This document shows, piece by piece, positions 45,443 through 57,500 of a stretch of DNA of 64,000 nucleotides (positions within the stretch are counted from its first letter, which is position 1; every line of letters begins with the position of its first letter). Location: contig WBZZ01005273.1 of assembly GCA_019918135.1 (NCBI GenBank), positions 20,001-84,000 on the forward strand, read 5' to 3'. Both the position numbers and the translations under genes were made by a program. This stretch comes from Paulinella micropora. Taxonomy: Eukaryota > Cercozoa > Imbricatea > Euglyphida > Paulinellidae. The notes under the pieces were generated by a model, which worked only from the letters and a program-made list of their open reading frames with translations, had not been told where the DNA came from and made no database searches.

Positions 45443-45718
45443 TTAAGGGATAGTAATTTCTATTCCATGTTTTCCATTTATCCCTACATAAGTTGAATAA
45501 AATAGTCTTTGCCTTCCTTCGAATTTTAACAATGGCGCTAAATTTTTATTAATATAACCCAAATGCTTACCGCTTTCTGTTTCAACCCTTATCGCATTTT
45601 TATCAAACTTATTTTCTGGCTCGTGTTTAATGAAAACTTTTTCATTACTTCTTCGTAGATATACAATATTATCCTGTCGCCCTTCAAATGAAACACCTAC
45701 AACTCTTGTCGTCGTCAT
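45443..45718 (-). CDS. HIRAN-domain protein (element C)
   Basis: Intact 91-residue frame that is nearly all HIRAN domain: VVGVSFEGRQDNIVYL, KHEPENKFDKNAIRVE and GKHLGYINKNLAPLL. HIRAN domains bind DNA ends with a free 3' strand and are usually fused to helicases such as HLTF; here the domain stands alone. In a protein-primed replicon it could bind element ends or stalled forks (inference). Leftward, between the small basic protein and the zinc finger. Confidence 0.7.
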   Translation of the reverse strand: MTTTRVVGVSFEGRQDNIVYLRRSNEKVFIKHEPENKFDKNAIRVETESGKHLGYINKNLAPLLKFEGRQRLFYSTYVGINGKHGIEITIP

Positions 45719-45779
45719 TTATATCTTATGTATATATATACATATTGTATATTTTATTTAAAATAAAATTAATTATTAT

Positions 45780-45960
45780 TTATTTTTTGTAGTATCTTTC
45801 TATGTCATCATTTCTTCTAATTATCATAGTGCAAGGATATCCATTTATTATAACATCTTGCTTTTCTGCGAAGAAGTCTCTATGTGATTGACTTTTCTCG
45901 TGCGTGTATTTACTATATATACCTATTGTTTTGCCACAGACACAAGTATATTATTTTTCC
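45780..45960 (-). pseudogene. Small zinc-finger protein (element C)
   Basis: Homologue of 33600-33833, with CVCGKTIGIYSKYTHEKS and the C-terminal IIRRNDDIERYYKK. The N-terminal part is not seen. Confidence 0.5.
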
Positions 45961-45989
45961 TTCTTTCTTTTAAGTATTCGTTTGTCTTC

Positions 45990-46204
45990 TGTTTTCTGAG
46001 TTGAAGAATGTTGTCCATTCGGTATATGTTATATTAGATAGTTTTCTATTGTGTCGTTTATTTCTCTCAGTGCTAAATCTATAATCTAGGGGGCTCTTTG
46101 GGGTGTTTTGTGCTCTCGTATTGATTGTGCTGGAGATCAATAGGAGAGCGCCAAAACACACAAAACGAAGTCAGGAATTTGCGAAAATTCATGACGAGAT
46201 TTTG
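45990..46204. other. Right flank of element C
   Basis: Moderately AT-rich sequence. A leftward frame (46161-45970) reads RFSTERNKRHNRKLSN and may be chance. I see no repeat that would mark the element edge. Confidence 0.3.
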
Positions 46205-46375
46205 TGTATCAACTACTAAGGAGCAAGAGGAGGAGCAAGAGGAGGAGCTGGAGGAGAAAAAAGAGGAGGAGCAACAGGAGGAGCTGGAGGAGGAGGAAGA
46301 GTAGTAGTAGTGGTAGTAGTAGTAGTAGTAGTAGTAGTAGTATAGTAGTAGTAATAGTAATAGTAGACTAATAGA

Positions 46376-46416
<41 letters not shown>

Positions 46417-46445
46417 TAGTAGTAGTATAGTAGTAGTAGTAGTAG
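46205..46445 (+). repeat. (GAG)n then (TAG)n microsatellite
   Basis: Purine-rich GGAGGAGCAAGA units turn into GTAGTA units with a few variants. No gene. Confidence 0.85.
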
Positions 46446-46452
46446 TTTTCAC

Positions 46453-46790
46453 CAACCAAGTAATTTTCGTCCTTGTTCATCTAGGTAGCATGCAGCTAGA
46501 TAGGAGCAGAGTGGCAACGAGTTGAGAAAAATAGATTTTAACATGGAAAGTACAAAAAAAATTGATTTTATTATTTGTTTTCTAGGTGTATTTCCCACTT
46601 TACTTGTTTCATGACATGGGCACATGAAACAAGTAAAGTGGGAAATACACCTAGGAAACAAGTAATAAATTCAATTTTTTTTTTTGTATTTTCCATGTTA
46701 AAAGTCTGTTTGTCTCAACTCGTTGCCACTCTACTCCTATCTAGCTACATGCTAGCTAGGTGAACAAGGGACGACAATGACCATGTTGGT
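46453..46790. mobile_element. Long fold-back hairpin H1
   Basis: About 155-base arms around a centre near 46618. Left arm: GTCCTTGTTCATCTAGGTAG, GAGTGGCAACGAGTTGAGA, TAGGTGTATTTCCCACTTTAC. The right arm is the reverse. Ends are ACCAAC-like. No coding sequence. Looks like a fold-back MITE-type element. Confidence 0.7.
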
Positions 46791-46890
46791 AAGTAACTCA
46801 CTGTCGCCGGCTGCGACGGGAAAAAATGGTAATGACCCCGCAAAATGCGTTGAATTTCCCCGTCCGCAGCCTGCGAGTTACTTACCAACA
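46785..46890. repeat. Palindromic linker between H1 and H2
   Basis: TTGGTAAGTAACTC and GAGTTACTTACCAA pair, with a second stem (GGCTGCGACGGG with CCCCGTCCGCAGCC). Similar sequence recurs at 48045-48155. Confidence 0.55.
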
Positions 46891-47222
46891 TAGTCATTGT
46901 CGTCCTTTGTTCACCTAGCTAGCATGTAGCTAGAAAGAAATAGAGTGGCAACGAGTTGAGACAAATAGACCTTTCACATGGAAAGTACAAAAAAAATTGA
47001 ATTTAGTACTTGTTTCCTAGGTGTATTTCCCACTTTGCTTGTTTCATGTCATGGGCACATGAAACAAGTAAAGTGGGAAATACACCTAGAAAACAAGTAC
47101 TAAATAGTAAATTCAATTTTTTTGGTACTTTCCATGTTAAAACTCTATTTGTCTCAACTCGTTGCCATTCTATTCCTATCTAGCTACATGCTAGCTAGGT
47201 GAACAAGGACGAAAATTACCAG
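46884..47222. mobile_element. Long fold-back hairpin H2
   Basis: Same family as H1, centred near 47052 around CATGTCATGGGCACATG. Confidence 0.7.
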
Positions 47223-47227
47223 GTTTT

Positions 47228-47562
47228 CACCAACCAAGTAATTTTCGTCCTTGTTCACCTAGGTAGCATGTACCTAGATAGAAATAGAGTGGCAACGAGT
47301 TGAGACAGATAGACCTTTCACATGGAAAGTACCAAAAAAATGAATTTACTACTTGTTTTCTAGGTGTATTTCCCACTTTACTTGTTTCGTGCCCGTGTAT
47401 GAAACAAGTAAAGTGGGAAATACACCTAGAAAACAAGTGCTAAATTCAATTTTTTTTTGTACTTCCATTTTAAAGCTCTATTTGTTTCAACTAGTTGCCA
47501 CTATTCCTATCTAGCTACATGCTAGCTAGGTGAACAAGGACGAAAATTACTAGGTTTTCACC
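47228..47562. mobile_element. Long fold-back hairpin H3
   Basis: Same family, centred near 47393. Starts CACCAACCAAGTAATTTTCG and ends AAAATTACTAGGTTTTCACC. Confidence 0.7.
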
Positions 47563-47574
47563 AAGTAATTTTCG

Positions 47575-48050
47575 ACCTTATTTTTTTTTACGCTAGGAGA
47601 GAGCTGCAGAACGTACAACCGGTCATTGCCAGTATTTTTTGTAGAGTGCATAACATTTTCTACACTTTTTCAATAATTTAGTATTTCTTAACTTTCTTAA
47701 AACCAAATAGCACATGTTCATGACATGAAAATTTATTTTGACATTCTAATTTTTTTTTCAACGTTAGGACAGAGCTACAGAACTTAAAACGGGCCATTAC
47801 CAGTTTGTTTTGTTGCAGGATATAACATTTTCTACCATTTTTATTTACATTTACTATATATCAAAACCAATAAGTGCTATTCATTCATTTCCCTCAGTCA
47901 CCAACTCCAGTGGGAAATACACTTAGAAAACATTTAATAAATTCAATTTTTTTGTACTTTCCACGATAAAATCTATTTTTCTTGACTCGCCGTCACTCTA
48001 CTACCATCTGACAATATGTTAGCTAGGTGAACAAGGACAACAAAGACCAT
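47575..48050. repeat. Diverged direct repeat and single hairpin arm
   Basis: CGCTAGGAGAGAGCTGCAGAAC (47591) and CAACGTTAGGACAGAGCTACAG (47760) begin two diverged copies of a unit of about 100 bases. 47905-48050 resembles one hairpin arm, more decayed than H1-H5. Confidence 0.5.
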
Positions 48051-48151
48051 GTTGGTGAGAGAAAGGGGACAGACAAAAAAAAAGAAATTAAACGCATTTT
48101 GCGGGGTCATTACCATTTTTTCCCGTCCGCAGCCGGCGACAGTGAGTTACT

Positions 48152-48495
48152 TACCAACATAGTCATTGTCGTCCTTTGTTCACCTAGCTAGCATGTAGCT
48201 AGATAGAAATAGAGTGGCAACTAGTTGAGACAAATAGAGCTTTAACATGGAAAATACCACAAAAAAAATTGAATTTAGTACTTGTTTTCTAGGTGTATTT
48301 CCCACTTTACTTGTTTCATGTGCCCATGACAGGAAACAAGTTAAGTGGGAAATACACCTAAAAAAACAAGTACTAAGTTCAATTTTTTTGGTACTTTCCA
48401 TGTGAAAGGTCTATTTGTCTCAACTCGTGCCACTCTATTTCTATCTAGGTACATGCTACCTAGGTGAACAAGGACGAAAATTACTTGGTTGGTGA
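48152..48495. mobile_element. Long fold-back hairpin H4
   Basis: Same family, centred near 48322. The left flank has the linker palindrome sequence seen at 46785-46890. Confidence 0.7.
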
Positions 48496-48823
48496 AAACC
48501 TAGTAATTTTCGTCCTTGTTCACCTAGGTAGCATGTAGCTAGATAGAAATAGAATGGCAACGAGTTGAGACAGATAGACCTTTCACATGGAAAATACAAA
48601 AAAATTGAATTTAGTACTTGTTTTCTAGGTGTATTTCCCACTTTACTTGTTTCACGTGCCCATGACATGAAACAAGTAAAGTGGGAAATACACCTAGAAA
48701 ACAAGTACTAAATTCAATTTTTTTTGGTACTGTCCATGTGAAAGGTCTATTTGTCTCAACTCGTTGTAATCTATTCCTATCTAGCTACATGCTAGCTGGT
48801 GAACAAGGACGACCAAGACCATG
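48491..48823. mobile_element. Long fold-back hairpin H5
   Basis: Same family, centred near 48658 around CACGTGCCCATGACATG. It joins H4 end to end. Confidence 0.7.
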
Positions 48824-49121
48824 AACCGATCTTTGCGGTCCATTACCAATTTGCTCTGAGCCGCCGTGGTGCTAGTGAGCAAAGTGGGGGGAAGGTCCAG
48901 CAACCTTGATGCCGTGATGTCGTCCGAGGTTCCAGCAGCCGAGGGTTTTGGTTGAAATCTTGTTTTTCATTGAATTTTTTTATTTTGAATGAAATTTGTT
49001 TTGTTTTGGTTGGAAATATTAATACAATACAAAACGAATATTTAAACACGGAAAACAGGGGAAAAAAATCATTATTAATACTCCGTGACCTTGTCAGAAC
49101 GTCTAAAAAAATGTGTGGTTA
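48824..49121. other. No feature seen
   Basis: Mixed sequence between the hairpin cluster and the transposase remnant. No gene or repeat recognised. Confidence 0.4.
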
Positions 49122-49507
49122 TTAATAATATATAACATTTATGCGAAAGTCGTCGGTTCCATCAGAATTTAATAATTGAATAATCATACTAGAATACAGT
49201 GATTTATGGAATACAAGGTTCAAGCCATACTGAGCAGCTACTGATTCCAAACTAGTAGCGTTCGCAAATGCTCGGTAAATCTCAGCCAAAAAAAGTTCTG
49301 TTGCACCTGTACGCTCGCATAAATTGTTTTCACATTGATTCAATTCAGGTGAGTACGCAGGTAGAAATATTATTGTGAATCCGAGTGCTGGCAGAACAGC
49401 ATTTAGAAGAGGTCTGATGGCCGCTGCAAAATGAAGCTTTGCGTTATCAAGAACCAAGAAATCCCCAGCTGTTAAAATATTATTAGCAATGGCATCTCTG
49501 AGGTGGG
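49122..49507 (-). pseudogene. Tc1/mariner (IS630-type) transposase, C-terminal part
   Basis: Leftward sequence contains GDFLVLDNAKLHFA (second catalytic Asp) and FLPAYSPELNQCENN (third acidic residue with the PxSPxLNxxE motif), the hallmark of DDE_3 transposases of the Tc1/mariner-IS630 group. The N-terminal DNA-binding part and first Asp are absent. Upstream of 49507 the sequence changes to an unrelated rightward frame, so this is a 5'-truncated remnant of about 125 codons. Confidence 0.7.
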
Positions 49508-49754
49508 TGACGGAGGCAAACAGCAGGAAAACCCCTGTAAAGTTGCAGGGTTCAAAAAAACTGAAGAAAATGATTATGTGTACATCGTACAGTACCCTAA
49601 GGGGGTGGAGGTAGAGCTTTCGGAAGACAAAATCAAGGAATTACCGAACTATACTGTGTTGCGCCGCAAAATAACTGTTCCCAGCAAAAAGGATTTAGCA
49701 ATGATCAATATAGGAGACATTTATCTCTTTGACTCTGGTGGAAATTTAGCTTAG
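49503..49754 (+). CDS. Hypothetical exon-like frame
   Basis: 83 residues (MGDGGKQQENPCKVAGF, YVYIVQYPKGVEVELSED, GDIYLFDSGGNLA). Balanced composition and a small beta-rich fold like a Tudor/chromo or SH3-type barrel are possible, but no family is recognised. The start may be an exon border. Low-complexity sequence follows. Confidence 0.35.
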   Translation: MGDGGKQQENPCKVAGFKKTEENDYVYIVQYPKGVEVELSEDKIKELPNYTVLRRKITVPSKKDLAMINIGDIYLFDSGGNLA

Positions 49755-49799
49755 GAAGCACCAGCAGGTAGGTGACGGTACAGGAGGTAGGACTTGAGG

Positions 49800-50385
49800 A
49801 AGAGAAAGCAGACAGTGAAATACAGAGAGGGAGGGGGGGGAGGACGATAAAGCCCAAGAAGAAGAAGACAGTGAGGAGACGCATAGTAGTGCATACGAAG
49901 AAGAAGATAATGAAGAGATAGAGAAGACAGCAGTAGAGACGGAGGAGAAGGTGCAGCTAACTCTTCTTCTTCTTCTTCTTCTTCTTCTTCTTCTTCTTCT
50001 TCTTCTTCTTCTTCTTCTTCTTCTTCTTCTTCTTCTCCTCCTCCTCCTCCTCCTCCTCCTCCTCCTGCTCCTCCTCTTCCTTCCCTCTCCCTCTCCTTCT
50101 GATTCTCCTCCTCCTTCTCCTTCTCCTTCTCCTTCCTTCTCCTCCTTCTCCTTCTGATTCTCCTCCTCCTTCTCCTTCTCCTTCTCCTTCTGATCCTCCT
50201 CCTCCTCCCCCTCCTTTTCCTCCTCATCCTTCTTCTTCTGATCCTCCTCCTCCTTCTCCTTCTCCTTCTCCTTCTGATCTTCCTCCTCTTCCTCCTCCTC
50301 CTCCTACTACTACCAGCTACTACTAATACTACTACTTCTCCTTCTCCTTCTCCTTCTGATCCTCCTCCTCCTGTTCCTCCTCCTT

Positions 50386-50457
<72 letters not shown>

Positions 50458-50543
50458 CTTCTTCTTCTTCTTCTTCTTCTTCTTCTTCTTCTTCTTCTTC
50501 TTCTTCTAAGGATCGTCTGTGTCCTTTTGGTTCTTCATGTAGT
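49800..50543 (+). repeat. GA-rich then CTT/CTC low-complexity DNA
   Basis: (CTT)n at 49965-50035 and 50425-50505, CTC and TCCTTC units between, TACTAC units at 50315-50430. It may be coding for the Ser/Pro-rich region of the following gene, but frames are unreliable. Confidence 0.7.
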
Positions 50544-53740
<3,197 letters not shown>

Positions 53741-53742
53741 AA

Positions 53743-53930
53743 ATACATCCAGTCGCTTTTCATCTCTTGTTCTCTTCGCGCCGCGAACGTCGCGGCGGTC
53801 GCGGCAGTGAAAATCTTGATACAGGTTATTTTCATGATTGTTCATCTGTATATGCCTTGTAAGCGGTTGGTTTTGCTCACTGTAAAGCTTTTGAAAGGAT
53901 AACATGAGAAGAATGACATCGGGGTCTTGC
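53743..53930 (+). repeat. Inverted repeat, left arm
   Basis: It matches the reverse complement of 55187-55360 (ATACATCCAGTCGCTTTTC, GCAAAACCAACCGCTTAC as the reverse). It begins inside the last exon-like sequence of the upstream gene. Confidence 0.7.
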
Positions 53931-53943
53931 GCGTACGGCCTAA

Positions 53944-53997
53944 GCCTAACACTAACCCTAACCCTAACCCTAACCCTAACCCTAATAACCCTAACCC
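53944..53997 (+). repeat. Interstitial telomere-like (CCCTAA)n
   Basis: About eight CCCTAA-type units with two variants, directly after the left arm of the inverted repeat. CCCTAA/TTAGGG is the telomere repeat of many eukaryotes. Sequence continues on both sides, so this is not a present chromosome end. Confidence 0.75.
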
Positions 53998-54116
53998 TGC
54001 AACCCGCTGAACGATTTTCTCCGGCACGCTGGCAGGACCAGGCTGGGGCGGCCCAAACACACTGTTTTGAGTCCAAACTGCGAGAGACAGCGAGCCGAGC
54101 CGCCCCTGCATATTGT

Positions 54117-54640
54117 GAATATTATTTTTTAGTGAAGAATATTTTCATGGGGCGGAACCGGCGCCGCAGCCCGCCGCCAAGACATTTGGTGCGTGCTACC
54201 GCGACAGGTAAGCTACTGTGGCAGCTCTTCAAGCACGTGTAGCTGCATGCATATGAATCAATATTTGTTTGAAGTAATTTGCGAGCTTAACAAAGGGATT
54301 TATTATTCCCGGCAGCCTGGCTCGTAGGTTGGCTGCAGGGCATGTTATTACATATACAGCACTGTTTTGATAAAGTTTATTTGCAAGTTTGTTTTAGTTT
54401 ATCATTGGAAGGTTTACCGGTTTTCAAAGGAAGGATGCAGGTGTTTAGAATACGTTTTAACCATTATTTTTACGTGAAAACTATCTTTATGGGGCGGCGC
54501 GGCAGCCGCCGCCGCGAAGACATTCGGTGCTGCCGCGACTAGCAAGGCTGTCTGGCAGGTCTTCGAGCACGTGTATCTGCACATGAGTCCATATTTGTTT
54601 GAAATAATTTGCGAGCTTATCACAAGGGATTTTTTGTATG
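54117..54640 (+). repeat. Diverged tandem duplication
   Basis: 54117-54320 and 54458-54640 share ATGGGGCGG(A/C), AAGACATT(T/C)GGTGC, CTTC(A/G)AGCACGTGTA and CATATTTGTTTGAA(G/A)TAATTTGCGAGCTTA at roughly 75-80 percent identity. No gene recognised in either copy. Confidence 0.55.
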
Positions 54641-55186
54641 AATGTCTTTTGTAGGCAAGAAATGTATTTATGCTGCCGCGAGCAATCTTTCGTGATCACA
54701 TTGCTTCTCCCCACATTTGCTTTGTACTTACCACGTTTCAAGTCCATAGTGTCACTTCTCTGGTTAGCGGCGGCTAAAAACACTCGCGGCATGTCGCCGC
54801 GAAAGTCAGTTTTTCACTAGATAGTGTTGGGGGGGTCCCGGACATTATTATTCAAATTTTTGCTGTAAATGATTTTTTTACATCGGATCAGGACCCTTAG
54901 CACGTTGATACAATTTTTGTCGCGGTGGTAACGCGTTCAAGGCGCAGACGAAAGTATCGCGGCAAACTCACGGCACAGACTTTTCCAAACTCACTGCTCC
55001 AGCCTTTCCCTATGGCTAAAACGTAATTTCACAAACTCAGACTTGCGGCACTTACTTGATATCGCTTAAAAAGCGTTTCCTATCCTTGGTAACGGACACT
55101 TGCTTTGGTGTCGCTTTGCGGCGTTCGGTTTCGGAGACTATGTTCTAGATTTACCATAAAGTTGTCCGATGGAGCTTTTGAGCCAA
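54641..55186. other. No clear feature
   Basis: Contains recurring GCGGCA/CGCGGCA words like those at 52930-53200 and a run of seven G at 54828. No gene is supported. Confidence 0.35.
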
Positions 55187-55360
55187 GCACGACCCCGATG
55201 TCATTCTTCTCGTGTTATCCTTTCAAAACCTTTACAGTGAGCAAAACCAACCGCTTACAGGGCAATCATGAAAATAACCTGTATCCAGATTTTCACTGCC
55301 GCGACCGCCGCGACGTTCGCGGCACCAAGAGAACAAGAGATGAAAAGCGACTGGATGTAT
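55187..55360 (-). repeat. Inverted repeat, right arm
   Basis: Reverse complement of 53743-53930, with small differences including AAACC/AAGCTT near the middle. The pair spans about 1.6 kb. Confidence 0.7.
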
Positions 55361-55571
55361 CAAAGACAGAAACCATAATTCTTGTCTATGCACTGGGACT
55401 GCGTTTGGACCTAATGCACTGGTCCGCGGGCCTCTTTGACGAGTGAGAAAGCGAATTTTACCAGGCGGCCAATATTGACGGCGCATGCGCCGCCGCGGCA
55501 GGCATGCTTCTGAAAATAGAAGCCATAAACAGCAAAAAGCAGATAGTGTACTTGAAAAGTGCGAGCATGTC
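55361..55571. other. Junction sequence before element D
   Basis: A mixed-composition stretch with GGCGCATGCGCCGCC (a palindromic core, about 55478-55498). No gene supported. Confidence 0.3.
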
Positions 55572-55813
55572 ATAACAACAGCAACAGGCAAACCAATAGT
55601 TATAGGAAACACAAAAGGAATAGGTACGACAGCGGGTTTAGAATTGTATGGTACTTTGAATAATAATACTGCTGGAGCACATATACAAGCGATTACAACA
55701 GAAGATATATATCCTACATTTGGACTATTTAATTTAGGACATAATAGCATAAATATGGGTTTTGATGCTTATTTAGATGGCGCGGGATGGAAATCAAGTT
55801 ATGCGAGTTCAAA
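55572..55813 (+). pseudogene. Fibre gene fragment (element D)
   Basis: Nearly identical to 5299-5543 in the element AB fibre gene (shared TAGAATTGTATGG, GCTGGAGCACATATACAAGCG, GATGGCGCGGGATGG). Only this fragment of about 240 bases is present. It is a fossil piece. Confidence 0.75.
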
Positions 55814-55905
55814 CTAAGTTGAAGAGCTGTGAGCAAACGGAGACGATTTTGAGAAGAGTGAAAAACCTCACTTAGTTGAAGAGCTGTGAGCAAACAGAGA
55901 CGAAT
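55814..55905 (+). repeat. Short tandem repeat after fibre fragment
   Basis: TTGAAGAGCTGTGAGCAAAC occurs twice (55818 and 55873) about 55 bases apart. Confidence 0.55.
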
Positions 55906-56154
55906 GGAGAAGCGAGCAGATGACGAGATGAACACACACGCAAAAACAGCGGGATATGATAAAGGGGGAATGAGTTCGCATATTTTAGCCAGTGTTTTGA
56001 TAAAAAAGGGGGAAAGAGAAGCCAGAAGATGAAAGAGTGAGCTGTTATTGTTAGCGGTTTTATCGGGCATAATCACTCAGTTCAACACACTGCACCCCGC
56101 CCGTGATATGTTTTTATCTCATAATTAATTATTATTTTTAAGATTTTTTATTCG
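55906..56154. other. Upstream region of element D genes
   Basis: No gene seen. It ends in an AT-rich stretch leading to the promoter-like block at 56155. Confidence 0.3.
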
Positions 56155-56221
56155 TATAAATATACCCCGCCCCCGAAATCGTTTAATCGTTTAATCGCTC
56201 AATCGTTTAACCCGCAAAAAA
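56155..56221 (+). promoter_or_regulatory. Promoter-like block with TCGTTTAA repeats
   Basis: GTATAAATATACC (TATA-like, 56154-56166) is followed by four AATCG(T/C)T(T/C)(A)A-type repeats (ATCGTTTAATCGTTTAATCG) directly before the start codon at 56222. Confidence 0.5.
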
Positions 56222-56443
56222 ATGGTTCTCGCCCGTGTCCAGTTTCTTGAAATTGATAAATATTCAAACCTGAAATTCAAAATCAAGCGAACCCAAAAAG
56301 ATGAATTCAAACTTATGACAAAGCTTCAAACGGTGATATCGCAAAAGTATCACACAGCAAGCAATCCGACATACACCGCACAGTCGGGCGATTTGTTGAT
56401 TAAGTTTTATAAAGTCAATAACTTCAAATTCGTTGAAAATTGA
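56222..56443 (+). CDS. Small hypothetical protein (element D)
   Basis: 73 residues (MVLARVQFLEIDKYSNLKF to NNFKFVEN), intact, behind a TATA-like promoter block. Beta/alpha mixed, with no family recognised. Open sequence of similar style continues after it to about 56575. Confidence 0.45.
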   Translation: MVLARVQFLEIDKYSNLKFKIKRTQKDEFKLMTKLQTVISQKYHTASNPTYTAQSGDLLIKFYKVNNFKFVEN

Positions 56444-56628
56444 CTTAATAATTTTGAATTCAAGACGGTTGACAAAGAAGCAGAAAAAGAAAAAATATCG
56501 TGCTTAAAATCACCAACACCCCCGAATTCGTGGAGCTCGCCGAAAGCAACGAGAAGGATGTCGCCCTTATATAAAAATGCTTTACCTTTTGAAAAGTGTC
56601 TCAATTATAATATATATGATATGCGACC

Positions 56629-57018
56629 GTGCCACCACCGCCAATACCCGCACCCCGTCCCCCTCGTAGCCGACCCAGAACACCGCCACCGAAACCCCCA
56701 ACAAGCGACGAATTAGAAATCGTTATGAACAACCCCGCCGACGATTTAGAGACCGCTGAAAAATTGATTTTTAAAAATTGCCGTAAGTGTGGGGGCGACT
56801 TCATAACCAAGACCGACAGCAGGCTGAAAAACTGCGACCACTGCCGAAGACACAACAAAAACAAAAAGCCGATCGATGTGTTCAACAAAACACTCGACGA
56901 ATTAAACAATTACAACACAGACACAGCCGAAGAAATTGATGAGATAATCGCCAGATATAAGGAACTCATTCGTGTCGCGGGTGAAGATAATCAATTATTA
57001 ATTAAGGCGTTAATATGA
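56629..57018 (+). CDS. Zinc-ribbon protein with Pro-rich N-terminus (element D)
   Basis: About 129 residues. The frame opens at a GTG (56629), as no in-frame ATG is close. The N-terminus is proline-rich (PPPPIPAPRPPRSRP), like the MPPPLPPRP starts in AB and C. A C-x2-C ... C-x2-C ribbon follows (CRKCGGDFI and CDHCRRHNK), then a helical tail. Probably nucleic-acid binding. Confidence 0.5.
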   Translation: MPPPPIPAPRPPRSRPRTPPPKPPTSDELEIVMNNPADDLETAEKLIFKNCRKCGGDFITKTDSRLKNCDHCRRHNKNKKPIDVFNKTLDELNNYNTDTAEEIDEIIARYKELIRVAGEDNQLLIKALI

Positions 57019-57092
57019 GAATAAATGGGTTAATCAATCATTTTATTCTGTGTTTTGAAAATGAATTATATAATATTTTTTATTTATATATA

Positions 57093-57157
57093 TTTAAACA
57101 TAAAATATATAAACATATTATATATAGACACGGAGGAAAACGGGCACGAAAAAAGGA
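57093..57157 (+). promoter_or_regulatory. Repeated leader, copy 1 (element D)
   Basis: TAAACATAAAATATATAAACATATTATATATAGACACGGAGGAAAACGGGCACG-type sequence recurs at 57441-57500 with few changes. Each copy ends just before a start codon (57158, 57501). Probable shared promoter/leader. Confidence 0.6.
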
Positions 57158-57334
57158 ATGACACAGCAGACAATAAGCGATCCAGAATTAAAACGAGCCG
57201 TTGAAGCAGTTCAAGGTGAAATAGATATATTAGAGGATTATATAACGAAATACAAAAACGGCGATATATATAAATTTATCTCTGCGAAAGATAGAACAAT
57301 GTATAGAGGACATACCGCATTATTATATAAGTAA
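57158..57334 (+). CDS. Small hypothetical protein (element D)
   Basis: 58 residues, MTQQTISDPELKRAVEAVQG to RGHTALLYK. Helical, with no family recognised. It is behind the first copy of the repeated leader. Coding-like sequence continues to about 57400. Confidence 0.4.
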   Translation: MTQQTISDPELKRAVEAVQGEIDILEDYITKYKNGDIYKFISAKDRTMYRGHTALLYK

Positions 57335-57440
57335 TGTATATAGTAAAAGACTAAACAAATATAAAAACGAAGCTAACATATTATTCACGAATAACGGCAA
57401 ATAAAGCCGATTAATTAATTGATTATTTTTTTAATTTTAT

Positions 57441-57500
57441 CTAAACATAAAATATATAAGCATATAATATACAAGCACAGAGGAAAAGAGGCACGCAAAA
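57441..57500 (+). promoter_or_regulatory. Repeated leader, copy 2 (element D)
   Basis: Near copy of 57093-57157 (TAAACATAAAATATATAAGC, GAGGAAAAGAGGCACG). It precedes the recombinase start codon at 57501. Confidence 0.6.

Larger units (their letters stand above)
41292..45990 (-). mobile_element. Partial Polinton-like fossil (element C)
   Basis: Leftward gene block: zinc finger (45780-45960), HIRAN protein (45443-45718), small basic protein (45266-45394), polymerase B (42150-45066) and an ExoX-C-like pair (41343-42080). Gene order matches the replication block of element AB, and protein similarity is clear but not close. Capsid and integrase genes are absent, so only part of the element is present. 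It is broken in a few places. Confidence 0.7.

Noticed and set aside
53944-53997. True chromosome end
   Set aside because: The telomere-type tract is short and followed by 10 kb of further sequence.
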